This document shows, one piece after another, positions 32,468 to 39,916 of a stretch of 64,000 bases of DNA (positions within the stretch are counted from its first letter, which is position 1; each line of letters begins with the position of its first letter). The notes below the pieces were generated by a model, which was not told the DNA's origin, ran no database searches, and saw nothing but the letters and a program-made list of their open reading frames with translations. The DNA lies in the NCBI RefSeq assembly GCF_049860565.1, contig NZ_CP172056.1, positions 3,100,001 through 3,164,000 on the forward strand, read 5' to 3'. The position numbers and the translations under genes are program-made. Origin of the DNA: Desulfitobacterium_A nosdiversum. Its GTDB lineage: Bacteria; Bacillota; Desulfitobacteriia; Desulfitobacteriales; Desulfitobacteriaceae.

Positions 32468-33451
32468 ATGCGAAAAAGAACCTTATCCCTCTTATTCTCC
32501 AACCTCCTGATTGCTGGACTTCTAGTGACGGGTTGCGGTCAGGCGCAACCTGCGGCGACTCAACCTGCACCTGCAGCAACTGCCGCTGCGGAAGATCCAG
32601 CCAAAATCATTAAAGGGGCTATCCAAACCTACTTTAATGACATCGGATCCACTGTTAAAAATTCCTATAAGATTTCAGAAAAGGATTTAAAAACCGAGCT
32701 CGATACAAGCCCTGATAAATATCTAGTATTAGATATTCGTAAAGCCGATGCATATGCTCAAGGCCACATCAAAGGCGCTATCAACATTCCCTATGGTCCC
32801 GAAATTGCTAAAAACCTAGATAGCATACGTGCCCTCGCTAAAGATAAAACAGTTATCGTTGCTTGTTATACCGGACAGACTGCCGGACAAACAGATTCCT
32901 TGTTAAATGTCGCCGGAATTAAAACCCTTTCCTTAAACTCAGGTATGGGTGGCGCTAGCGTTGGATTTGCAACAAGAGGCTGGATCGGTCAGAATTACCC
33001 CACTGTTACCGAACCTACAACGATGCCAACTGCTGCTAAAGTTGAAAGTAAAAACAAAGCGATTGATGAAGCTGCCCAAAAGTATTTCTATGAGTTACCT
33101 CAAGACTCGTATAAAATTGATCTTCCGGCAATGAAGGATGCTTTAGCTAAAGAAGCTGACAAATACTACATCGTTGATATTCGTAAAGCAGAAGATTTTG
33201 CTAAAGGACACATTAAAGGCGCCGTAAATATTCCTTATGGTCCTGATATTGCAAAAAATCTAGACTCCATTAAAGAAAATGGCAAAAATAAAACTGTTGT
33301 TGTCTATTGTTATACCGGACAAACTGCTGGGCAAGCAGATTCTTTGCTTAACATCTATGGTATCAAAACAAAGAGCTTGAATTTTGGATTCGGTACAGAA
33401 GGCTTTGATAAAGGCTGGAGTGCTGATAAATCCTATGAAGTTGTAAAATAG
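32468..33451 (+). CDS. Tandem-rhodanese lipoprotein
   Basis: About 327 residues. Lipobox VTGC23 follows a short signal peptide; then an Ala/Pro-rich linker and two rhodanese domains. Each domain carries DIRKA, GHIKGA, NIPYGP and the active-site loop CYTGQTAGQ, with Cys133 and Cys281 intact. The two halves are so similar that they arose by internal duplication. The loop differs from the common C-x2-G-x-R-S. The protein should sit on the outer membrane face and could shuttle sulfane sulfur. ATG 32468 (lipoprotein start MRKR) is preferred over ATG 32459. A strong terminator follows. Confidence 0.88.
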   Translation: MRKRTLSLLFSNLLIAGLLVTGCGQAQPAATQPAPAATAAAEDPAKIIKGAIQTYFNDIGSTVKNSYKISEKDLKTELDTSPDKYLVLDIRKADAYAQGHIKGAINIPYGPEIAKNLDSIRALAKDKTVIVACYTGQTAGQTDSLLNVAGIKTLSLNSGMGGASVGFATRGWIGQNYPTVTEPTTMPTAAKVESKNKAIDEAAQKYFYELPQDSYKIDLPAMKDALAKEADKYYIVDIRKAEDFAKGHIKGAVNIPYGPDIAKNLDSIKENGKNKTVVVYCYTGQTAGQADSLLNIYGIKTKSLNFGFGTEGFDKGWSADKSYEVVK

Positions 33452-33469
33452 ACTTATCATTAAAATTAA

Positions 33470-33506
33470 CAAAATAAGAGATGGCCGTTAGCCATCTCTT
33501 ATTTTG
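33470..33506 (+). terminator. Terminator of the tandem-rhodanese gene
   Basis: A perfect 16-bp stem (CAAAATAAGAGATGGC and GCCATCTCTTATTTTG) around CGTTA lies 18 bases after the stop codon. The T residues are within the distal arm. Confidence 0.9.
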
Positions 33507-33639
33507 TTGAAAAGTAAACCGTAGTCCTTATACAATATTTATGTAGTATTATTCGAATTATAATTATGTTGTAATATATAAAGTAAGAGCTTACAATTTA
33601 TGCATACTCTTGAATTGCTCAAAGAAGTAGGTGACGGCT

Positions 33640-34539
33640 ATGGATAATTATCAACTCAAAATTTTTTGCACAGTTACTCGCTCCCAAAGCTTTTCAAAGG
33701 CCGCTAAACTATTACACATGAGTCAGCCTGCGGTTAGTACCCAAATTAAAAATTTAGAAGAATATTACGAAGGACAACTCTTTGAACGAACACCCCATGG
33801 AGTTATCTTAACGAAAGCAGGCGAAGTTTTTTACTCTTACGCTGAAAGAATTCTGGATCTGTATGATGAAATGGAACAACAATTGGAAGGTGTTCTGCAA
33901 AGAAAGAGTCATCAGATTATTGTTGGAGCAAGCACAACGATTGGTAACGTTTCTCTTCCCTGTTCGATTTATCTCTTTAAAGAAGAATACCCTGAAGTTT
34001 CAATTCGTCTTGAAATTGCCAATTCTGATGAAGTATTACGCAAAGTGATGGCTAACGAGGTTGATATCGCCGTTATTGAAGGGTATCACGAGTCTCCGGA
34101 ACTCAATGCGATACCCGTTACATCGGACGAGCTCGTTCTGATCGTTCCGCAGCATTCTCAGGATGAAGGCAGTATTCCCCTAGAAAAGTTCCTAAAAAAG
34201 CCCCTTATTCTTCGTGAAGATGGCTCAGGGACGCGAAAGATTCTTGCTGCTGCTTTAACTCAACGCGGTCATAGCATCAATGACCTTAATGTAATTACAG
34301 AAATGACAACAATTGATGCCATTAAATCTGCTGTAGAAGCAGGACTTGGTGAAGCTATCGTTCCCCGCCTGGCTGTTCGCAAAGAAGCCTATCTTGGAAG
34401 CTTAAAAGTCTTAACAATACAAGGGATGGATATGCCCTTAGATTTTAACATTATTTACCCAGTACATAAATCCCTCTCGACTGCCGCCAAACGCTTCATT
34501 CGATTTCTGTCTGATCCTGAAGAGCGTTACCTTTGCTAA
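33640..34539 (+). CDS. LysR-family transcriptional regulator
   Basis: 299 residues, the standard length. The N-terminal winged helix is intact (FSKAAKLLHMSQPAVSTQIK, then LFERTPHGVILTKAGEVF), followed by a two-lobe effector domain (IIVGASTTIGNVSLP; LILREDGSGTRKILAA). The effector domain sequence resembles the CysB/Cbl-like and CysL-type regulators of sulfur metabolism, which fits the sulfur genes on both sides. ATG 33640 is 8 bases from AGG; a GTG at 33631 is an alternative. It is convergent with the YeeE gene, with a gap of 3 bases. Confidence 0.9.
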   Translation: MDNYQLKIFCTVTRSQSFSKAAKLLHMSQPAVSTQIKNLEEYYEGQLFERTPHGVILTKAGEVFYSYAERILDLYDEMEQQLEGVLQRKSHQIIVGASTTIGNVSLPCSIYLFKEEYPEVSIRLEIANSDEVLRKVMANEVDIAVIEGYHESPELNAIPVTSDELVLIVPQHSQDEGSIPLEKFLKKPLILREDGSGTRKILAAALTQRGHSINDLNVITEMTTIDAIKSAVEAGLGEAIVPRLAVRKEAYLGSLKVLTIQGMDMPLDFNIIYPVHKSLSTAAKRFIRFLSDPEERYLC

Positions 34540-34542
34540 AAA

Positions 34543-35034
34543 CTAGACTAAAAAACGAAGCAATAATTTCGTTCCAATCCAAGTTCCCACTAAAATAGCT
34601 CCTCCAAATATCCAGCCCGTTAATGAACTTGAAGCTATCCCATTTAGCAGTCCACCTATATTACAACCGTAGGCGATTCTTGCACCATATCCCATTAAAA
34701 TCCCGCCTATCACAGCGGAAATAAAGAATTTTTTTTGGCGTACAGGACGAAACCGAGCTTGAGAAGCGGCTAGAGTTGACCAGAGGGCTCCTAATACAAC
34801 CCCCAAATTTAAATAGGTCCCGCTAAATGACATCAACTCTTTAAAGGTATAATGATTTTCCGTCATTATACCTAACTGATCTCCAAGCCATTGCGCCCAT
34901 TGTTCAATATTCGTTGTCACTCCCCAAGGCATATGTCGAATATAGAGAATGGTGATATTCAGAAACGCAAGAACCACAGCTCCTACCCAATATGGCCAGG
35001 GACCATGGAAAAAAGCTTTCCAAAACGTTTTCAT
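34543..35034 (-). CDS. YeeE/YedE-family protein, C-terminal-half type
   Basis: 163 residues with four transmembrane helices. It carries one half of the YeeE/TsuA repeat, including GYGARIAYGCNIGGLLNGIASSS, with the buried Cys that passes thiosulfate in TsuA-type transporters. With the other half encoded at 35287-35910 it would rebuild a full YeeE transporter. The two genes flank a TusA gene in one operon. Its function in thiosulfate or sulfane sulfur uptake is inferred from the family. Confidence 0.85.
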   Translation of the reverse strand: MKTFWKAFFHGPWPYWVGAVVLAFLNITILYIRHMPWGVTTNIEQWAQWLGDQLGIMTENHYTFKELMSFSGTYLNLGVVLGALWSTLAASQARFRPVRQKKFFISAVIGGILMGYGARIAYGCNIGGLLNGIASSSLTGWIFGGAILVGTWIGTKLLLRFLV

Positions 35035-35049
35035 TTAATCACACTCTTT

Positions 35050-35280
35050 CTAATCATGTGTCTTGGTTAATTCTAAATGCCAAATTCCATTAGCTACTTC
35101 CGTCTCCTCAATCTGATATCTATTATTCTTAGCCCATACCACAATTCCCTGTGAAGTGCAGCTATGCTCTGTTTCCATAACGAGGATATCTCCGCTTTTC
35201 ATGGTTTTGAGCTTACGTTGGGCTTTAATTAAAGGAATTGGGCACATTTCTCCCCAAATCTCCAATTGAAACTTTCCCAT
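35050..35280 (-). CDS. TusA/SirA-like sulfur carrier protein
   Basis: 76 residues. The catalytic Cys lies in the family motif GEMCPIPLIKAQ, and the fold pattern (SGDILVMETEHSC, then IVVWAKNNRYQIEE) matches TusA/YedF. TusA proteins carry persulfide sulfur in the cytoplasm. The position between two YeeE halves suggests it accepts sulfur from that transporter. The gene ends 15 bases before the downstream YeeE half and starts 6 bases after the upstream one. Confidence 0.93.
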   Translation of the reverse strand: MGKFQLEIWGEMCPIPLIKAQRKLKTMKSGDILVMETEHSCTSQGIVVWAKNNRYQIEETEVANGIWHLELTKTHD

Positions 35281-35286
35281 ATTAAG

Positions 35287-35910
35287 TCACCTGCTCTCCA
35301 ATCGCTTATGCTGCCACCATCTAACCATTTTCCATAAAAGTGCAAGGATTACAAGTTCAATAATCAGAGTAGGCGCCCACCCCAAAAAATCAGGAATGAA
35401 AACTCCGGGCCATTCCCCAAACGTTTTACGCCAAAACGCTTGTGAATATTTTCCTGCAAAAGCTCCTATAAATATACCTATAAAAGCAATCATTTGCATG
35501 GCAAATCCTTCACCAATACGCATCAGCACTCCGGAGACACACCCTCCTGCCAGAACCATTCCTATACCAAAAAGGACTCCGCCAACGATCGTTGCTAATC
35601 CGAAAGGAAGTATGTTTAAGGCGATATGGCGGTGAATCCCTTGACTTATCTGGTAAACCGCTGCAAAACCTACAGCACTGATTCCTATCAGCAAAATAAC
35701 CGCTTGTGTTAATTCTGTAATACCAGTGATCATTGGATCACGAAAAGCAGCTGTAAAGCAAAATCGTGATTTTTGAAGCGTATATCCTACCCCTGTCCCC
35801 AAGGCAAAAATTAGGGCAATGTTTATATTCACGTTTAGGATTAAAGTTATAAAAATCATAACCATAAAAACTGAAAAAGCAAGATTCCACTTACGCTGAG
35901 ATTTAACCAT
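35287..35910 (-). CDS. YeeE/YedE-family protein, N-terminal-half type
   Basis: 207 residues with five to six transmembrane helices. YeeE markers are GVGYTLQKSRFCFTAAFRDP and GIGMVLAGGCVSGVLMRIGE, each with the conserved Cys of thiosulfate transporters. It is the first gene of a three-gene cassette (YeeE, TusA, YeeE). The ATG follows GAGGGAG. Confidence 0.87.
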   Translation of the reverse strand: MVKSQRKWNLAFSVFMVMIFITLILNVNINIALIFALGTGVGYTLQKSRFCFTAAFRDPMITGITELTQAVILLIGISAVGFAAVYQISQGIHRHIALNILPFGLATIVGGVLFGIGMVLAGGCVSGVLMRIGEGFAMQMIAFIGIFIGAFAGKYSQAFWRKTFGEWPGVFIPDFLGWAPTLIIELVILALLWKMVRWWQHKRLESR

Positions 35911-35977
35911 GCTTCTCCCTCACTTAAAGAAACTTTATAAAAAGCATAGCATTAGAGAAATCGACTTGTCAATCCGT

Positions 35978-37030
35978 TCATCTTTTATTGAATAACCTGA
36001 GCACAACCTCATGAGGCAAAGCATAGCGTACTCTTCCATCTCTGCCTTCCATAGTTTGGGCAAGGAAAAGAGAATTCCATATACTTTCTGCCGAAACTTC
36101 AACAACTGCTTGATAAAAGTCATCCATCTCCCAATCCGAAATTTGATCTTTAATACCTAAACCAAGAGTATTAACCACAAGACAAAACTCGCCGCTTCCC
36201 GTTCGCGAAATTCCTCCCGTACGCGCTAAACCTAAAAAAGCCCTTTGTGCCAGGCGTTGTAATTGCCAACGAGACAAAGGGGCATTAGTTAAACCAATAA
36301 GAATTAACGATCCGGGGCAATAGCCTTCAGCATCAAACGATAGTAATTGCCCAACCGGAACACCATTAATTAACAAATCTTGAAGCAAACCAAAATTTGC
36401 CAGTGCCAGCATTCCTAAAACATAGGATTGATCCTTTCTCCGGATAAGCCGCGACGAACTTCCGATCCCGCCTTTAAGCTGGAATGCAGACATCCCTGTT
36501 CCCGCACCTACATTCCCCTGCAGAACCCGACTATTTTTCGCCCGAGATAAAGCCAGAATTGCATCCGACGGTTTAACATGCTGACCTCGTATGTCATTCA
36601 AATAGGAGTCATCACACTCAAAAACCACTAAATTTGGAGTTCGCGCATCGTTTCCGATTTCAGGATTTTGGTTAAGTAAATATGTTAATAAACCTTGAGC
36701 AGCTGCACTGACACTCAGAGTATTCGTAAGTAAAATGGGCGAATTAAGAATTCCCGTTTCCTGGATAAAAGGAACCCCAACCGATTTGCCAAACCCGTTA
36801 AAAATATGAATACCAGCCCAACATGGATTTCGATATAAATTACCCGGGTGAGGTCGAATTGCTGTAACGCCCGTACGAACCGGTCCTTGTCCCGGAACAA
36901 GAGGACCATTGCCTCTAACCAGGGTTACATTTCCGACTAATACACCTGGGACATCACACAGATCATTTTGCTGGCCTGGCTGAAGCTGCCCCATCCATAA
37001 TCCATAACCTCGTGGTGTTCTTTTATTCAT
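35978..37030 (-). CDS. P1-family self-processing aminopeptidase (DmpA-like)
   Basis: 350 residues. The family N-terminal half contains NDLCDVPGVLVGNVTL and GAGTGMSAFQLKGGIGSSSR. The autocleavage site should be Gly240-Ser241 in CPGSLILIGLTNAPL, making Ser241 the nucleophile at the start of the beta chain. The later motif LARTGGISRTGSGEF supplies Ser279 and Glu281, matching Ser288 and Glu290 of DmpA. The enzymes cleave N-terminal residues from small peptides or amides. No signal peptide. The Shine-Dalgarno (GGGGGG) is part of the terminator hairpin of the upstream gene, just 7 bases before the ATG. Confidence 0.9.
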   Translation of the reverse strand: MNKRTPRGYGLWMGQLQPGQQNDLCDVPGVLVGNVTLVRGNGPLVPGQGPVRTGVTAIRPHPGNLYRNPCWAGIHIFNGFGKSVGVPFIQETGILNSPILLTNTLSVSAAAQGLLTYLLNQNPEIGNDARTPNLVVFECDDSYLNDIRGQHVKPSDAILALSRAKNSRVLQGNVGAGTGMSAFQLKGGIGSSSRLIRRKDQSYVLGMLALANFGLLQDLLINGVPVGQLLSFDAEGYCPGSLILIGLTNAPLSRWQLQRLAQRAFLGLARTGGISRTGSGEFCLVVNTLGLGIKDQISDWEMDDFYQAVVEVSAESIWNSLFLAQTMEGRDGRVRYALPHEVVLRLFNKR

Positions 37031-37075
37031 AAAAAAACCCCCCAGTCACCTTATGAAATGACTTGGAGGTTTATT
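37031..37075 (-). terminator. Terminator hairpin overlapping the P1 peptidase leader
   Basis: On the minus strand AAACCTCCAAGTCA and TGACTGGGGGGTTT pair (one G-U, one mismatch) and are followed by TTTTTTT, directly abutting the peptidase ATG. It ends the upstream 245-residue gene, and the distal arm contains the only Shine-Dalgarno for the peptidase gene. Confidence 0.8.
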
Positions 37076-37076
37076 C

Positions 37077-37814
37077 TTATTTCACATATTTAATGACTTT
37101 ACTCGTAAATGAACTCAACATAAGAGCGACAGGATATGCCCGATCTTGACTTTCAAAATGACGCTCAAAGACCTTATTCTCTGAGATTTCTTCAGCCTCT
37201 ACTTTTAGAAACTGAGGAAGGATTTTTCGATTGATTGCTAGATCAATCTGCTCATATAAATTACCTGAGGCTTCTATGCCATTTTCACTGAGTATACGCG
37301 TCATTGAAATTCTTAGTACTTCTCCTATTTTATGAATGAATTCATCATAGGATTTTGCTTTTAAATATCTCCAGGCTTCCTTTAAAGGGGAAAGGACTTC
37401 TTTTGAAAGCGAAGCATCTTCAATAATTTTTTCCCATTTTTTGTGACAAGGACACGTGTATTCAGAGACTACCCGAACCTCGCGCGTCATTGCCGGTACA
37501 ATCCTATATGGCTGCGGTAAACTTGCAATTGCAGCAGCAACGAGCTTTTGAACATTCTCATCCGATGTCCCTCGATAAATCCATCGTGTTCGTCCTAATT
37601 TTTTAGTTTTCGCTTCTTCAAGGGTCAGCTCAGTAAGTCCCTGGCATGCTGGTACCGGTACTGAAAATTCGATATACCAGCCTCTGCGCCGTCGCAAGAT
37701 CTTAAATATCTTTTCATTGTTGTTGTGAAAAGTAACACCATCACGTACTGGACAACCCGTAAGCCTCTGCCCCACCCATTTGTTGAGTTTCTCCAGTTGG
37801 GCTCCGTACTCCAT
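37077..37814 (-). CDS. Hypothetical protein, 245 residues
   Basis: Not recognised. The protein is soluble. The first 120 residues look alpha/beta (GWYIEFSVPVPACQG; TRWIYRGTSDENVQKL); a CPCHKKW stretch lies near the middle; the rest is helical. The ATG follows AGGAGG with 7-base spacing and the gene ends 2 bases before a terminator. The surroundings (a P1 peptidase and uppP) give no clue to its role. Confidence 0.7.
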   Translation of the reverse strand: MEYGAQLEKLNKWVGQRLTGCPVRDGVTFHNNNEKIFKILRRRRGWYIEFSVPVPACQGLTELTLEEAKTKKLGRTRWIYRGTSDENVQKLVAAAIASLPQPYRIVPAMTREVRVVSEYTCPCHKKWEKIIEDASLSKEVLSPLKEAWRYLKAKSYDEFIHKIGEVLRISMTRILSENGIEASGNLYEQIDLAINRKILPQFLKVEAEEISENKVFERHFESQDRAYPVALMLSSFTSKVIKYVK

Positions 37815-37935
37815 TACTCTTCCTCCTAACTCTTAGTCTACTTAAAAGTTCGAGTAAATTAAACAAAATCCTGCTGATTTAACCACAATTATTCATTTTT
37901 TTTATATTTGCATACCTCTTTATTTATAGCTTCAT

Positions 37936-37976
37936 CTAAAAATGAGAGTGTATAGTTTGTTCCCATACACTCTCAT
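37936..37976 (-). terminator. Terminator of uppP
   Basis: On the minus strand ATGAGAGTGTATGG and CTATACACTCTCAT (one mismatch) are followed by TTTTTAG, a few bases after the uppP stop. Confidence 0.85.
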
Positions 37977-37982
37977 CTAAAT

Positions 37983-38765
37983 TTATTTCCCCAAAAAAGT
38001 TAGTACGATAACCCCTAATCCGACAATAAATCGATAAACAACAAATACCTTGAAATTACTTGTTTTTAAATATTTCAATAAGAACGAAATACTTAACAAA
38101 CCAACAATAAATGAGGAAACCACCCCAACAATAAATGCCATATTAACATCAGTAATGTGTAAGTGACGTATACTGAGAAGACCCGCTCCCATAATTATCG
38201 GCGTTGACATTAAAAAAGAAAAGCGTGCGGCATCTTCCCGCGTTAAGGAAAGCAAGCGAGCAACTGTCATTGTGCTGCCCGATCGTGATACACCTGGAAT
38301 AATTGCAAGTGCTTGTGAAAGTCCAATAAGAATGGCATCTGAAATCGTCATTGTTTCCGTTGTTCTAAGTTGTTTTTTCTGATCCGCTAAATAGAGAATT
38401 ATTCCCATGATAATCAGCATTATTCCTATTAATAGCGGTGAACGAAAGACAGTTGCCGCCTTATCCTCTAAGGCAAAGCCAATAATAGCTCCTGGAACCG
38501 TGGCAATAACTAAATACCAAAATAAACGTTTTTCAGTTGAAGGTTTACGGTTAAGTGCTCCTTTAAGAATACTTATCCAATCCTTAAAAAAATAAAGTAC
38601 AACTGCCAATAGCGTACCCATATGTAGAGCGACATCAAAAGTTAGACCTGGGTCATTCCACCCAAACAACCAAGGCAGCAATACAAGATGAGCAGAGCTG
38701 GAAATAGGCAAAAACTCTCCTAACCCCTGAACAACCCCCATAATTAGGGCCTCAAATATAGTCAC
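37983..38765 (-). CDS. uppP: Undecaprenyl-diphosphatase UppP (BacA)
   Basis: 260 residues with about eight transmembrane helices. Both family motifs are present: QGLGEFLPISSSAHL (Glu and Ser) and PGVSRSGST (Arg). UppP removes a phosphate from undecaprenyl pyrophosphate on the outer side of the membrane to recycle the lipid carrier for peptidoglycan; it also gives bacitracin resistance. The start is GTG, 9 bases from GGGAGG. It is monocistronic. Confidence 0.95.
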   Translation of the reverse strand: MTIFEALIMGVVQGLGEFLPISSSAHLVLLPWLFGWNDPGLTFDVALHMGTLLAVVLYFFKDWISILKGALNRKPSTEKRLFWYLVIATVPGAIIGFALEDKAATVFRSPLLIGIMLIIMGIILYLADQKKQLRTTETMTISDAILIGLSQALAIIPGVSRSGSTMTVARLLSLTREDAARFSFLMSTPIIMGAGLLSIRHLHITDVNMAFIVGVVSSFIVGLLSISFLLKYLKTSNFKVFVVYRFIVGLGVIVLTFLGK

Positions 38766-38859
38766 TTTTTACATCCTCCCTTTTTTTGCTCTCAATAAAT
38801 ATAACATACTGGAAGGATATCGCGAAATATTTTTTTATTTTAATTTCCGGCTTTAACGG

Positions 38860-39441
38860 CTAGGCATTAATTTTTTGCACGGCCATCCCTTCAAGGAATA
38901 AGCTGACTATTTGCTGCATTTCTTCTTTAAATTCACCTTCCTGTGTAACATGCCAGCGAATAAAATGTTGTAATACCATACCTTCTAAGCTCTCTGCTAA
39001 AAAATCCGGATTGAAGCGATCGGAAATTTCTCCTTCCCGTTGAGCAAATGTTAATACACCAATGATTCCATAATGGAGCCCCTTGTCGAGTTCCCCATCT
39101 TCTCTATTTTTGATCGTAACCCATGCCATTTCTCGTTCATGGATCATGAAATCAGCCCAGGCTTCCAATAACTCAGAAAGGCGTTCTTTAATAGAATTTT
39201 TTTGAGTGCTCCTCCCCTTCTGAATCAATTTTTGATAATGGCGTCGTGAAAACTCTAGAGCCACTGCCTCCTTTGATTCAAAATAATTATAAAACGTTCC
39301 TTTGCCAACATCCGCAAGCTGGGTGATCTGTTCAACTGAGGTTGTTTCATAACCTTGAGTTTGAAAAAGATGAAGAGCAGTTTTATAAAGACGTTCATAA
39401 GTTTCCTGCTTTTTTCTTTCGCGCCGCGATAATTCAAGCAT
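38860..39441 (-). CDS. TetR-family transcriptional regulator
   Basis: 193 residues. The N-terminal helix-turn-helix is intact (TSVEQITQLADVGKGTFYNY, FESKEA), followed by an all-helical ligand/dimer domain. Its target is unknown; neighbours on the same strand are a small membrane protein gene (upstream) and uppP (downstream). The ATG follows GGAGG. Confidence 0.9.
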   Translation of the reverse strand: MLELSRRERKKQETYERLYKTALHLFQTQGYETTSVEQITQLADVGKGTFYNYFESKEAVALEFSRRHYQKLIQKGRSTQKNSIKERLSELLEAWADFMIHEREMAWVTIKNREDGELDKGLHYGIIGVLTFAQREGEISDRFNPDFLAESLEGMVLQHFIRWHVTQEGEFKEEMQQIVSLFLEGMAVQKINA

Positions 39442-39529
39442 ACGGAAACCTCCCCTTCCATTATAAGTTTATACTGGGTTAATTCTCCAGCACCCTTAAT
39501 TTTCCTTCTGGAAAAGGAGATTTTTCATT

Positions 39530-39898
39530 TTAAGCAGCCGTTCTTTTTCCAACAAGAATACCTAAAAATATCCATAAAACCATACTTAAAAAATCAATTA
39601 ACATAATGGGCAGCTGCACCGTCTGGCCTCCGGTTATGGCCAATCCATAGGTTAAGGAGTTAAAGAGCAGCCCAATAATGTAAACATCCCTCAATCGGCT
39701 GCGCGTCCTAAAATATCCTGCTGTAAATCCCGCGGGATAAAATACCGCAAAATTAAAGATAATTTGACTTACGATCGAAATCTCGGTAAAAAAGCTGCCC
39801 CAAAACAAACTCCAAAACAAATAAAACGCAAACATGAGTAATCCGTAATGCCATGGTTTAAGGCATCGCACCGGCTCTTGTGAAGTACCTTGATTCAA
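39530..39898 (-). CDS. Hypothetical four-helix membrane protein
   Basis: 122 residues with four transmembrane helices (for example YGLLMFAFYLFWSLFWGSFF and LIDFLSMVLWIFLGILVG) and short loops. I recognise no family with confidence. The start is TTG, 7 bases from GGAGG. It starts 18 bases after the guaB stop and precedes the TetR gene by 88 bases. Confidence 0.7.
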   Translation of the reverse strand: MNQGTSQEPVRCLKPWHYGLLMFAFYLFWSLFWGSFFTEISIVSQIIFNFAVFYPAGFTAGYFRTRSRLRDVYIIGLLFNSLTYGLAITGGQTVQLPIMLIDFLSMVLWIFLGILVGKRTAA

Positions 39899-39916
39899 AA
39901 CATAACCTCCTGAAAT

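Noticed and set aside
32197..32510. Short plus-strand ORFs between the rhodanese genes
   Set aside because: They lack ribosome sites and overlap the lipoprotein start in another frame.
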